From NCBI GenBank assembly GCA_020252385.1, contig JADCDC010000236.1, forward strand, positions 1-6,026: a DNA stretch of 6,026 nt, read 5' to 3'. The notes under the pieces are model-generated. The model worked only from the letters and a program-made list of their open reading frames with translations. It had not been told where the DNA came from and did no database searches. The position numbers and the translations under genes were made by a program. The number at the start of each line of letters is the position of its first letter. The first letter of the stretch is position 1. Below are positions 1-5,964 of the stretch, piece by piece. The stretch is from Aestuariivirga sp. Its GTDB lineage: Bacteria > Pseudomonadota > Alphaproteobacteria > Rhizobiales > Aestuariivirgaceae.

Positions 1-163
1 AGCGGCAATACTTGTCGGTGACCCCGGCCGCACCTATCTGCCCAAAGATCAATTGATGCAGGTGGCCAGCTATTCCGTCCCCGTCTCGCGTGAACTCGAG
101 GACAATGAGATCAAGCAGACGGCGGTCTGGCGGCTCAGGCCGGGAGCTGCTCCCCGCGCGTAG
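1..163 (+). CDS. C-terminal fragment of a COG3897-type methyltransferase (ETF-beta lysine methyltransferase / NNMT-like)
   Basis: The frame beginning at base 2 is open from the window edge to a TAG at 161-163, giving the last 53 residues of a protein whose start lies upstream. The visible segment has the pattern GDPGRTYLP near its start, then VPVSRELED and a closing TAVWRLRP. From memory this matches the C-terminal end of the bacterial COG3897 family, class I SAM-dependent methyltransferases once labelled 'nicotinamide N-methyase'. An Agrobacterium homologue and the human ETFBKMT are known to methylate lysines of the electron transfer flavoprotein beta subunit. The SAM-binding core is outside the window, so the family call rests only on this tail. 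A gap of 75 nt with no convincing terminator separates it from the next co-directional gene, so cotranscription is possible. The ETF-beta substrate is inferred from the family. Confidence 0.65.
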   Translation, partial: AAILVGDPGRTYLPKDQLMQVASYSVPVSRELEDNEIKQTAVWRLRPGAAPRA

Positions 164-238
164 CGACGGAAACCGGAGCCTGCCGCGTCTCACCCACGGA
201 TCGAAACCCGCGGCCGGAACGCAAATGGAGAACCGTCA

Positions 239-1066
239 ATGAACGCCACGCATGCTCATCACGATGGGAATCTCAGGGATGACCTGCGGCTCATCCTGTC
301 CCGCCGCCGCGCCCTGGCGCTGGGTGCCGCCGGTGTGCTGCTGGCGGGTTGTGACGGCTGGCCCTTCGGCGGCGAGGCCAATGCGCAAGCCACGGCGGCG
401 GATGGCTCGACCTGCATCAAGCTGCCCCGTGAAATGGCGGGCCCCTTTCCGGCGAACGGCACGAATGCGCGCGCGGGCGCGACGGTCAATGTGCTCGATC
501 AGGCGGGCATCATCCGGGCGGACATGCGGAGCAGCTTTGGTGAGTACAGCGACGTGGCGGAGGGCGTTCCGCTGGCGCTCGAACTGCGCCTGGCCGATGT
601 CGGCAATGCCTGCAGGCCGCTCGCCGGTCACCTCATCTATCTGTGGCAATGCGACGCTGCGGGCAGCTATTCGCTCTACGAGCGCACCGCAAGCAACAAC
701 CTGCGCGGAGCCGCGGTCGCCGACGCTGAGGGCATCGCGCGCATGATGACGATCTTTCCGGGCTGCTATCCGGGGCGCTGGCCGCATATCCATCTCGAAG
801 TCTTCGCCAGCCCGGAACAGGCGGCGGCCGGCAAGGGCAGCCTGCTGATTTCGCAACTGGCCTTTGCAAGACCTGACTGCGATGCCGTCTATGCGGCGCA
901 TCCGGCCTATGCCGGCAGCACCGCGGCACTGGCTGAATTGTCACCCGGGTCCGACGTGATATTCCGCAACAATTCGGCCGAACAGCTAGCCGCCCAGACA
1001 CTGGTGCTGAGGGGCGATCCGGCACAGGGCTATGCAGCGGCCGGAACCATCGGGATCATCGCATGA
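239..1066 (+). CDS. Predicted Tat-exported lipoprotein of the intradiol ring-cleavage dioxygenase superfamily
   Basis: The product has 275 aa. The N-terminus carries a twin-arginine motif (SRRRAL, residues 21-26), a hydrophobic stretch and a lipobox LLAGC with Cys38, which predicts folded export and lipid anchoring. The mature part resembles non-haem Fe(III) intradiol dioxygenases (catechol 1,2-/protocatechuate 3,4-dioxygenase fold). It has EMAGPFP at 65-71, YLWQCD at 134-139 with Tyr144 following, then TIFPGCYPGRWPHIH at 171-185. Tyr144, Tyr177, His183 and His185 line up with the two-Tyr/two-His iron ligands, so the metal site looks intact. Gln137 replaces the His usual in the family's WHCD motif. 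Six Cys lie beyond the signal region, including the lipobox one. The start is supported by GGAG at 227-230, 8 nt upstream. The substrate is unknown, and exported members often sit outside aromatic-degradation operons, as here. The neighbours do not suggest a catabolic pathway. Confidence 0.85.
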   Translation: MNATHAHHDGNLRDDLRLILSRRRALALGAAGVLLAGCDGWPFGGEANAQATAADGSTCIKLPREMAGPFPANGTNARAGATVNVLDQAGIIRADMRSSFGEYSDVAEGVPLALELRLADVGNACRPLAGHLIYLWQCDAAGSYSLYERTASNNLRGAAVADAEGIARMMTIFPGCYPGRWPHIHLEVFASPEQAAAGKGSLLISQLAFARPDCDAVYAAHPAYAGSTAALAELSPGSDVIFRNNSAEQLAAQTLVLRGDPAQGYAAAGTIGIIA

Positions 1067-1072
1067 CGCCTG

Positions 1073-1951
1073 CTACGCCACGCTCTTGCCGGTGTTGTTG
1101 AGGTAGAGCGCTCCCATCAGGATGGCCAGCGCCACGAACAGCCAGACATCCGCCCCGCCATAGACCGAGAGCGCGATGATGACGGCGGCGGGTGTCGAGA
1201 GATAGACCGCCTGCACGGTGAAGACGGCACCCTTCTCCTGGATGAGCGTGAAGAAGGCGATGCGCTCCAGCGTCCACATGGCGCCGGCCAGCAGCACCGT
1301 CCAGTAGGCGCTGGCGGGGAGCTGCTCCGGCGACCAGGGCGGCGCCAGGATGAGCAGGAAGGGCAGCGCCAGCATGCCGGCCCAGAAGGATTCGGAAACG
1401 CCCGCCGCCAGCGCGTGGACGCGGGGCGGCCACCAGATGGCGGCGAACCAGTTGTAGGCGGCATAGAGCAGCGGCAGCGAAAAGGCCGCGATCAGCCACC
1501 AGGAGGCCTGGCCCGAGACCATGCCGTCCCGGGTGATCACCAGGAGGGCGGTCGAGATGAAGCCGAGCATGATAGCGGCGAGGCGGCGGGGGGCGGCGTT
1601 CTCCCGCCCGCTGACGAGGGCGACAAGGTAGTTGACGATCGGTGCGGTCGAGATGATGAGCGCCAGCTCGGTCGCCGGCACGTGGCGGGCGAAGACCAGC
1701 CCCAGCCCGAAGGGCACCACCATGAGGAGGGCGCAGCCCAGCCCGAAAAGCTGGAGCCTGCGCCCGCCGATCCAGTCGATGCCCCGGACATGGCAGATCA
1801 GCGCCAGCACCACCCCAACCCCGAAGCCCGTCGCCGCGATCACATGGGACACCGGCACGCCGAGAATGCCCCAGTGCCGGTAGAGGCTCGGGGAGATGCC
1901 CCAGAACAGGCCGAGGGCGAGGAAGTAGAGGAGATGCCGGGGGCTGGTCAT
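1073..1951 (-). CDS. DMT-superfamily (EamA-type) transporter, ten predicted membrane helices
   Basis: This 292-aa hydrophobic protein has about ten membrane segments, roughly at residues 6-24, 34-54, 66-88, 93-114, 122-140, 150-171, 187-205, 216-237, 241-264 and 267-286. The two five-helix halves have the repeat organisation of drug/metabolite transporters (two EamA domains). Each half contains the conserved pattern of a small-residue helix with a central Pro (STAPIVNYLVALVSG near 101-115 and YLSTPAAVIIALSVYGG near 250-266). The family exports or imports amino acids, nucleotide metabolites or drugs across the inner membrane; the substrate cannot be told from sequence. The ATG at 1951 is the only plausible start, because an in-frame stop lies about 24 nt upstream. 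Its ribosome-binding site is weak (AGAG about 6 nt upstream). The gene is divergent from acs and ends 6 nt from the end of the dioxygenase-like gene. Confidence 0.85.
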   Translation of the reverse strand: MTSPRHLLYFLALGLFWGISPSLYRHWGILGVPVSHVIAATGFGVGVVLALICHVRGIDWIGGRRLQLFGLGCALLMVVPFGLGLVFARHVPATELALIISTAPIVNYLVALVSGRENAAPRRLAAIMLGFISTALLVITRDGMVSGQASWWLIAAFSLPLLYAAYNWFAAIWWPPRVHALAAGVSESFWAGMLALPFLLILAPPWSPEQLPASAYWTVLLAGAMWTLERIAFFTLIQEKGAVFTVQAVYLSTPAAVIIALSVYGGADVWLFVALAILMGALYLNNTGKSVA

Positions 1952-1960
1952 GCCGTCTCT

Positions 1961-1989
1961 TAGACAGGAGTCTCATTGCAGGCTATACA
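1961..1989 (+). promoter_or_regulatory. Putative sigma70-type promoter of acs
   Basis: TAGACA at 1961-1966 (5 of 6 to TTGACA) is followed after 17 nt by TATACA at 1984-1989 (4 of 6 to TATAAT), pointing toward acs. Transcription would start near 1996, giving a leader of roughly 45 nt. A short inverted repeat, AGAC-N4-GTCT (1962-1973), overlaps the -35 element and could be an operator or chance. Assigned by eye only. Confidence 0.55.
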
Positions 1990-2026
1990 GCGTGGCGTCA
2001 AAAGACACCTCAATATCGGCATGACT

Positions 2027-2033
2027 GGGAGGA
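2027..2033 (+). promoter_or_regulatory. Ribosome binding site that decides the acs start
   Basis: GGGAGGA lies 8 nt before the ATG at 2042. It is the strongest Shine-Dalgarno in the window and supports that ATG over the in-frame ATG at 2021 and the TTG at 1976, neither of which has a comparable site. Confidence 0.8.
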
Positions 2034-2041
2034 ATGCGCCT

Positions 2042-3985
2042 ATGTCCGAGAAGATCTATCCGGTTCCCGCCTCGTGGAAGAAGAAGGCCCTCATCGATGA
2101 TGCCGCCTACAAGAAGATGTACGCGGAGTCGGTCAAGGACCCGGCCAAGTTCTGGGCGAAGCATGCCAAGCGGATCGACTGGTTCAAGGTGCCCAAGAAG
2201 ATCAAGAACACGACCTACGCCTATCCCGATGTGTCGATCAAATGGTTCGAGGACGGGATCCTCAACGTCTCCTACAACTGCATCGACCGGCACCTCAAGA
2301 AGCGCGGAAACCAGGTGGCGATCATCTGGGAGGGCGATGACCCCTACTATGACAAGAAGATCACCTACAACGAGCTCCACGAGAATGTCTGCCGCTTCGC
2401 CAACGTCCTGAAGAAGCAGGGCGTCAAGAAGGGCGACTGCGTCACCATCTACCTGCCGATGATCCCCGAGGCGGCTTACGCCATGCTGGCCTGCGCGCGG
2501 ATCGGCGCCATCCACTCGATCGTCTTCGGCGGCTTCTCGCCCGACTCGCTGGCGAGCCGCATCAACGACGCGAACTCGAAGCTCGTCATCACCGCGGATG
2601 AGGGCCTGCGCGGCGGCCGCAAGGTGCCGCTCAAGGTCAACACCGACGAGGCGCTGAAGCGCTGCGCGGGCAACGAGAAGGTCGTCGTCGTGCGCCGCAC
2701 CGGCGGCCAGGTTGCGATGATCCCCGGCCGCGACGTGTGGTACCACGAGGAGGCCGCCACGGTCAGCGCCGAGTGCAAGCCCGAGCGGATGAAGGCGGAG
2801 GATCCGCTGTTCATCCTCTACACCTCGGGCTCCACCGGAAAGCCCAAGGGCGTGCTGCACACCACCGGCGGCTACCTGCTCTTCGCCGCGATGACGCATC
2901 AGTACGTCTTCGACTACCATGACGGTGACATCTACTGGTGCACGGCGGATGTGGGCTGGGTGACGGGCCACAGCTACATCGTCTACGGCCCGCTCGCCAA
3001 TGGCGCCACCACGCTGATGTTCGAGGGCGTGCCGAACTATCCCACGAATTCCCGCTTCTGGGAGGTGATCGACAAGCACAAGGTCAACATCTTCTACACA
3101 GCACCCACCGCCATCCGCGCCCTGATGGGCGCTGGCGAGGCGCCGGTGGCGAAGACCTCGCGCAAGTCGCTGAAGCTCTTAGGATCGGTGGGCGAACCCA
3201 TCAACCCCGAAGCCTGGGAATGGTACCACCGCGTTGTGGGCGACGAGCGCTGCCCGATCGTCGACACCTGGTGGCAGACGGAAACAGGCGGCATCCTGAT
3301 CACGCCGCTGCCCGGCGCCACGAAGCTGAAGCCCGGCTCCGCGACGCGGCCGTTCTTCGGCATCAAGCCGGCCCTGGTCGACGACAAGGGCGAGATCCTC
3401 GAGGGCGACACCTCGGGCAACCTCGTGATCCTCGATTCATGGCCCGGCCAGATGCGCACCGTGTTCGGCGACCATGACCGTTTCGTGCAGACCTATTTCT
3501 CGACCTACAAGGGCATGTATTTCACCGGCGACGGCTGCCGCCGCGACCGCGACGGCTACTACTGGATCACCGGCCGCGTCGATGACGTGATCAACGTCTC
3601 GGGCCATCGCCTGGGGACGGCGGAAGTCGAATCGGCGCTCGTTGCCCATCCCAAGGTCTCGGAAGCCGCGGTCGTCGGCTACCCGCATGACATCAAGGGC
3701 CAGGGCATCTATTGCTACGTCACGCTGATGACGGGCGAGGAGGGGGGCGATGAACTCCGCAAGGACCTCGTCGCCCATGTCCGCAAGGAGATCGGCCCGC
3801 TGGCGACGCCGGACAAGATCCAGTTCTCGCCCGGCCTTCCCAAGACGCGCTCCGGCAAGATCATGCGCCGCATCCTGCGCAAGATCGCGGAAGATGATTT
3901 CGGAGCCCTCGGCGACACCTCGACCCTCGCCGATCCTACCGTGGTCGATGATCTGATCGCCAACCGCCAGAACAAGCGGTCCTAG
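2042..3985 (+). CDS. acs: Acetyl-CoA synthetase (AMP-forming)
   Basis: The product has 647 aa, the usual Acs length, and opens MSEKIYPVP. Acs converts acetate, ATP and CoA to acetyl-CoA, AMP and PPi in the cytoplasm through an acetyl-AMP intermediate. All adenylate-forming motifs are present: RGGR at 190-193 (CoA contact region), the P-loop YTSGSTGKPKG at 260-270, WWQTETGG at 410-417, TGDG with Asp497, the hinge GRVDDVINVSGHR at 511-523, and PKTRSGK ending at Lys606. Trp411 corresponds to the Trp that limits the acyl pocket to acetate in the Salmonella enzyme. Lys606 corresponds to its Lys609, the site of inhibitory acetylation by Pat-type enzymes, so similar control is likely, although no acetyltransferase or deacetylase gene is visible here. 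The gene has its own promoter and terminator, so it is probably monocistronic. Codon use is strongly biased to G/C-ending codons, as in highly expressed genes; a lone TTA at 3179-3181 stands out. Confidence 0.98.
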   Translation: MSEKIYPVPASWKKKALIDDAAYKKMYAESVKDPAKFWAKHAKRIDWFKVPKKIKNTTYAYPDVSIKWFEDGILNVSYNCIDRHLKKRGNQVAIIWEGDDPYYDKKITYNELHENVCRFANVLKKQGVKKGDCVTIYLPMIPEAAYAMLACARIGAIHSIVFGGFSPDSLASRINDANSKLVITADEGLRGGRKVPLKVNTDEALKRCAGNEKVVVVRRTGGQVAMIPGRDVWYHEEAATVSAECKPERMKAEDPLFILYTSGSTGKPKGVLHTTGGYLLFAAMTHQYVFDYHDGDIYWCTADVGWVTGHSYIVYGPLANGATTLMFEGVPNYPTNSRFWEVIDKHKVNIFYTAPTAIRALMGAGEAPVAKTSRKSLKLLGSVGEPINPEAWEWYHRVVGDERCPIVDTWWQTETGGILITPLPGATKLKPGSATRPFFGIKPALVDDKGEILEGDTSGNLVILDSWPGQMRTVFGDHDRFVQTYFSTYKGMYFTGDGCRRDRDGYYWITGRVDDVINVSGHRLGTAEVESALVAHPKVSEAAVVGYPHDIKGQGIYCYVTLMTGEEGGDELRKDLVAHVRKEIGPLATPDKIQFSPGLPKTRSGKIMRRILRKIAEDDFGALGDTSTLADPTVVDDLIANRQNKRS

Positions 3986-4005
3986 TTCGTTTCACCGGCA
4001 CCGAG

Positions 4006-4042
4006 AGGGGCGGATGGCCAGTCGGCTGTCCGCCCCTTTTTT
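4006..4042 (+). terminator. Intrinsic (rho-independent) terminator of acs
   Basis: The arm AGGGGCGGA (4006-4014) pairs with TCCGCCCCT (4029-4037). Two G-U wobbles and GCC/GGC (4017-4019 with 4024-4026) extend it to about 15 pairs around an AGTC tetraloop. A run of six T (4037-4042) follows. It begins 20 nt after the acs stop. There is no matching A-tract on the other side, so it is one-directional. Confidence 0.93.
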
Positions 4043-4083
4043 GCCATCTGCCAAACGTTATGCGTGGGTACTCCAGTCCTCTC

Positions 4084-4102
4084 TCTCCCCATTTGGGGGA
4101 GA
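4084..4102. repeat. Short CCCC/GGGG palindromic intergenic element
   Basis: TCTCCCC (4084-4090) and GGGGAGA (4096-4102) form a 7-bp stem around the loop ATTTG, flanked by pyrimidine-rich CTCTC on the left and AAGG on the right. Elements of this look (CTCTCCCC, short spacer, GGGGAGAAGG) are common between genes in many alphaproteobacterial genomes. No second copy lies in this window, so the repeat status rests on recollection. There is no T-tract, so it is not a classical terminator. It sits just upstream of the first transpeptidase, inside the falsely extended reading frame of that gene. Confidence 0.45.
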
Positions 4103-4131
4103 AGGTTCAGGAGATGCCGGGAGATGGAGAG

Positions 4132-4656
4132 ATGAACCGCAGGACGCTGCTCTTGGGCGCATTGGCCCTGCCTTTGGCAGCCCGGCCGGCGACCGCCTAT
4201 GACGGCCGCGAGCTGATCGACCTCGACTCGCCGGAGCTGCCCGGCACGCTGATCGTCAGCACCGGCGAGCGGGCGCTGTTCCGGGTGCTCGGCGAGGGGC
4301 TTGCCATGCGCTATCCGGTGGCGGTCGGCAAGGAGGGCCATGACTGGGCGGGAATCGCCGAGGTCGGCCGCAAGGTGCGCTGGCCGGTGTGGACGCCTCC
4401 CGCCGCCATGATCGCGCGCAAGCCGGAGCTGGCGCGCTGGGCGAAGGGCATGCCCGGCGGCCCGGACAATCCCCTGGGCTCCCGGGCACTTTATCTTTAC
4501 GATAACGGCAAGGATACGCTGTTTCGCATTCATGGCACCAATGAGCCGGACTCGATCGGCACCGCCGCATCCTCGGGCTGCATCCGCATGCTGAACCGGC
4601 ACATTGAGGGCATCTATGAGCACACACCCATCGGGACGAAGGTCGTTGTCCTGTAA
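4132..4656 (+). CDS. L,D-transpeptidase, YkuD catalytic domain (first of a tandem pair)
   Basis: The product from the ATG at 4132 has 174 aa and acts on peptidoglycan in the periplasm. YkuD enzymes use a catalytic Cys to form 3-3 crosslinks, or to attach outer-membrane proteins to the wall, by attacking the L,D bond of the donor stem peptide. A signal peptide covers about residues 1-22 (NRRTLLLG with a twin-Arg-like start, cleavage likely after ARPATA). The YkuD core follows directly, with the signature HGTN at His134 and ASSGCIRM containing Cys150, 16 residues apart as expected. The mature protein is almost only the catalytic domain. The chosen start has GGGAG at 4119-4123, 8 nt upstream, and puts the signal peptide at the N-terminus. 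The ATGs at 4114 and 4060 are in frame but only add residues encoded by the palindromic element. No clear promoter is visible. Whether it crosslinks or anchors proteins cannot be decided from sequence. Confidence 0.9.
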   Translation: MNRRTLLLGALALPLAARPATAYDGRELIDLDSPELPGTLIVSTGERALFRVLGEGLAMRYPVAVGKEGHDWAGIAEVGRKVRWPVWTPPAAMIARKPELARWAKGMPGGPDNPLGSRALYLYDNGKDTLFRIHGTNEPDSIGTAASSGCIRMLNRHIEGIYEHTPIGTKVVVL

Positions 4657-4676
4657 ACCAGTCACGCCGGTGTGTG

Positions 4677-4705
4677 TTGCAGACTGAACATCATCTGAAT
4701 ACAAA
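4677..4705 (+). promoter_or_regulatory. Possible promoter of the second L,D-transpeptidase
   Basis: TTGCAG (4677-4682) and TACAAA (4700-4705) are separated by 17 nt in the locally AT-rich 84-bp gap between the two transpeptidase genes. The matches are only 3 of 6 and 4 of 6. Readthrough from the first gene is also possible, because no terminator is visible between them. Confidence 0.3.
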
Positions 4706-4740
4706 CGATCCCCAAAATAAAACTGCAGGGGACGTAACTC

Positions 4741-5400
4741 GTGAAACGCCGTGCCTTCTTGTCGATGCTGGGGCTTGCCGCCCTGAGCCTCCCCATTGCC
4801 GCGACGCCTGCAGAGGCGTTCCTGTTCTCGGAAGACGAGCGTGACGAGCGCCGCCGCCGGCGGGCGCGGGCCGCCCGCAAGAGGGAGCGCGCCGAGCGCA
4901 AGCAGGTTCGCAAGAACACGGCCCGCCGCCAGATCAACTACAAGGGCCGCGAGATCGTCGATTTCCGGTCGAGCGAGAAGCCCGGCACCATCATCGTGAA
5001 GACGCGCGAGCGCGCCCTCTACCAGGTGATGCCCAATGGCAAGGCCAAGCGCTACCTCGTGGCGGTGGGCAAGGAAGGCTTCGCCTGGTCGGGCGTGGCG
5101 CGCGTCGGCATGAAGCGCAAGAACCCGACCTGGACGCCACCGGCCGAGATGATCAAGCGCACGCCGAAATACGCCAAGTGGCGGAACGGCATGCCGGGCG
5201 GCATTCCGGAGAACCCATTGGGTGTGCGCGCGCTCTATCTCTTCGACGGCGGCGGCGACACCATGTACCGGATCCACGGCACCAATGCGCCCTCCTCGAT
5301 CGGTACGGCCGCCTCCTCGGGCTGCATCCGCATGCTGAACAAGGAAGTGGTGGAGCTGTTCAACAACACGCCCGTGGGCACCAAGGTGATCGTGCAGTAG
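4741..5400 (+). CDS. L,D-transpeptidase, YkuD domain with Arg-rich linker (second of a tandem pair)
   Basis: The product has 219 aa and starts at a GTG, with GGGGA 8 nt upstream (4728-4732). The N-terminus has a strong twin-arginine motif (KRRAFL, residues 2-7), a hydrophobic core and a likely cleavage after Ala26 (TPAEA). Residues 31-63 form a highly charged segment with 17 Arg/Lys and 7 Asp/Glu, probably helical or extended, which the first copy lacks. The YkuD domain covers about residues 67-219, with His179 (HGTN) and Cys195 (ASSGCIRM) spaced as in active enzymes. It aligns with the upstream gene over the whole mature domain at about 95 identities in roughly 152 positions (hand count), with one single-residue gap, so the two look like a tandem duplication. 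The role is periplasmic peptidoglycan crosslinking or protein anchoring. The basic segment may bring it to anionic envelope polymers, which is inference. It ends 3 nt from convergent trxC. Confidence 0.92.
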   Translation: MKRRAFLSMLGLAALSLPIAATPAEAFLFSEDERDERRRRRARAARKRERAERKQVRKNTARRQINYKGREIVDFRSSEKPGTIIVKTRERALYQVMPNGKAKRYLVAVGKEGFAWSGVARVGMKRKNPTWTPPAEMIKRTPKYAKWRNGMPGGIPENPLGVRALYLFDGGGDTMYRIHGTNAPSSIGTAASSGCIRMLNKEVVELFNNTPVGTKVIVQ

Positions 5401-5403
5401 CGC

Positions 5404-5835
5404 TCAGCCGCGCATTGCATCCCTGACCCATTGCACGATCTGCCCGGCGGGCAGCGCGCCGGACTGGCGAGCCACCTCCCGCCCGCCCTGGAACAGGATC
5501 ATGGTCGGGATCGAGCGGATGCCCCAGCGGGCGGCCTCCTCCTGTGCCGCCTCGGTGTCGAGCTTGGCGAATCGCACATGGGGCTCCAGCGCCTGGGCGG
5601 CCTTGCGGAACTCGGGCGCCATCATCTTGCAGGGGCCGCACCACTCCGCCCAGAAATCGACCACCACGGGAATGGAGTTGCGGGAGAGGTGCTTCTGGAG
5701 GCCCGGGCCGTCGAGTTCAGCCGGCTCACCCCGGAACAGCGGACTCTGGCACTTGCCGCAGCGGGCCCTTTCGGCTGGCCTGTCGGGCGGCAGGCGGTTC
5801 ACGGCGGAGCAGGTGGGGCACACGATCTCGGGCAT
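5404..5835 (-). CDS. trxC: Thioredoxin 2 (TrxC) with N-terminal zinc-binding Cys pairs
   Basis: The product has 143 aa, the usual TrxC length. The N-terminal 30 residues hold two CxxC pairs (Cys6/Cys9 in CPTC and Cys26/Cys29 in CGKC), the zinc site that separates TrxC from TrxA. The thioredoxin fold follows, with VVVDFWAEWCGPCK at about 57-70 (redox Cys66 and Cys69) and the cis-Pro loop SIPT at Pro110. It reduces protein disulfides in the cytoplasm using electrons from thioredoxin reductase. In enteric bacteria TrxC is induced by OxyR; no such site was recognised here. The ATG at 5835 gives the canonical MPEIVCPTC start. The frame stays open to about 6006, but that extension would run across the sdhC promoter and start and lacks family similarity. 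The ribosome-binding site (GAAAGGG, close to the ATG) is mediocre. The gene is divergent from sdhC and convergent with the second transpeptidase. Confidence 0.95.
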   Translation of the reverse strand: MPEIVCPTCSAVNRLPPDRPAERARCGKCQSPLFRGEPAELDGPGLQKHLSRNSIPVVVDFWAEWCGPCKMMAPEFRKAAQALEPHVRFAKLDTEAAQEEAARWGIRSIPTMILFQGGREVARQSGALPAGQIVQWVRDAMRG

Positions 5836-5909
5836 GGCCCTTTCTGGTGGTCCCAGTGCATGCCAGCCATGATCTGCGTCAAGCGGTCTGTCTATGCCTA
5901 TTGACGTAT

Positions 5910-5938
5910 TTGCTGTAGTGCACTGCACACGGTAAAAT
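5910..5938 (+). promoter_or_regulatory. Putative sigma70-type promoter of sdhC
   Basis: TTGCTG (5910-5915) and TAAAAT (5933-5938, 5 of 6 to consensus) are 17 nt apart in the 129-bp region between trxC and sdhC. Transcription would start near 5945, leaving a leader of about 20 nt. A TTGACG at 5901-5906 is a better -35 match but has no -10 partner at the right distance. Confidence 0.5.
5918..5928. promoter_or_regulatory. Perfect 5-1-5 inverted repeat, candidate operator in the sdhC promoter
   Basis: GTGCA (5918-5922), a central C, and TGCAC (5924-5928) form a perfect inverted repeat lying wholly within the spacer of the proposed sdhC promoter, where a bound protein would block RNA polymerase. 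Its GTGC-N3-GCAC form is close to CTGC-N3-GCAG, which I recall as the site of the polyhydroxyalkanoate regulator PhaR in Rhodobacter. That resemblance is from memory and the half-sites differ by one base. Confidence 0.35.
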
Positions 5939-5964
5939 CCGCTCCGGAAACGGGAACAGTCAGA

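Noticed and set aside
183..213. CCGCG...CGCGG inverted repeat after the methyltransferase gene as a terminator
   Set aside because: The stem is only 5 bp with a loop of about 21 nt and no T-tract follows.
236..901. A 221-codon minus-strand open frame opposite the dioxygenase-like gene
   Set aside because: It is Arg/Ala-rich with no recognisable motif, while the plus strand encodes a signal peptide, lipobox and four metal ligands in order.
1973..3079. A 368-codon minus-strand open frame opposite the first half of acs
   Set aside because: Acs on the plus strand has every catalytic motif and typical codon bias. The antisense frame is explained by avoidance of TAA/TAG-type patterns in GC-rich DNA and has no recognisable domain.
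4084..4102. The CCCC/GGGG palindrome as a second terminator or an insertion-sequence end
   Set aside because: It lacks a T-tract, no transposase or target duplication is nearby, and it fits a small dispersed intergenic repeat better.
3982..5277. A 431-codon open frame on the minus strand spanning the terminator and both transpeptidase genes
   Set aside because: It runs antisense through two well-supported genes and across an intrinsic terminator, and its translation is low-complexity and rich in Arg, Ala, Gly, Leu and His, as expected of a GC-rich shadow frame. No family pattern is recognisable.
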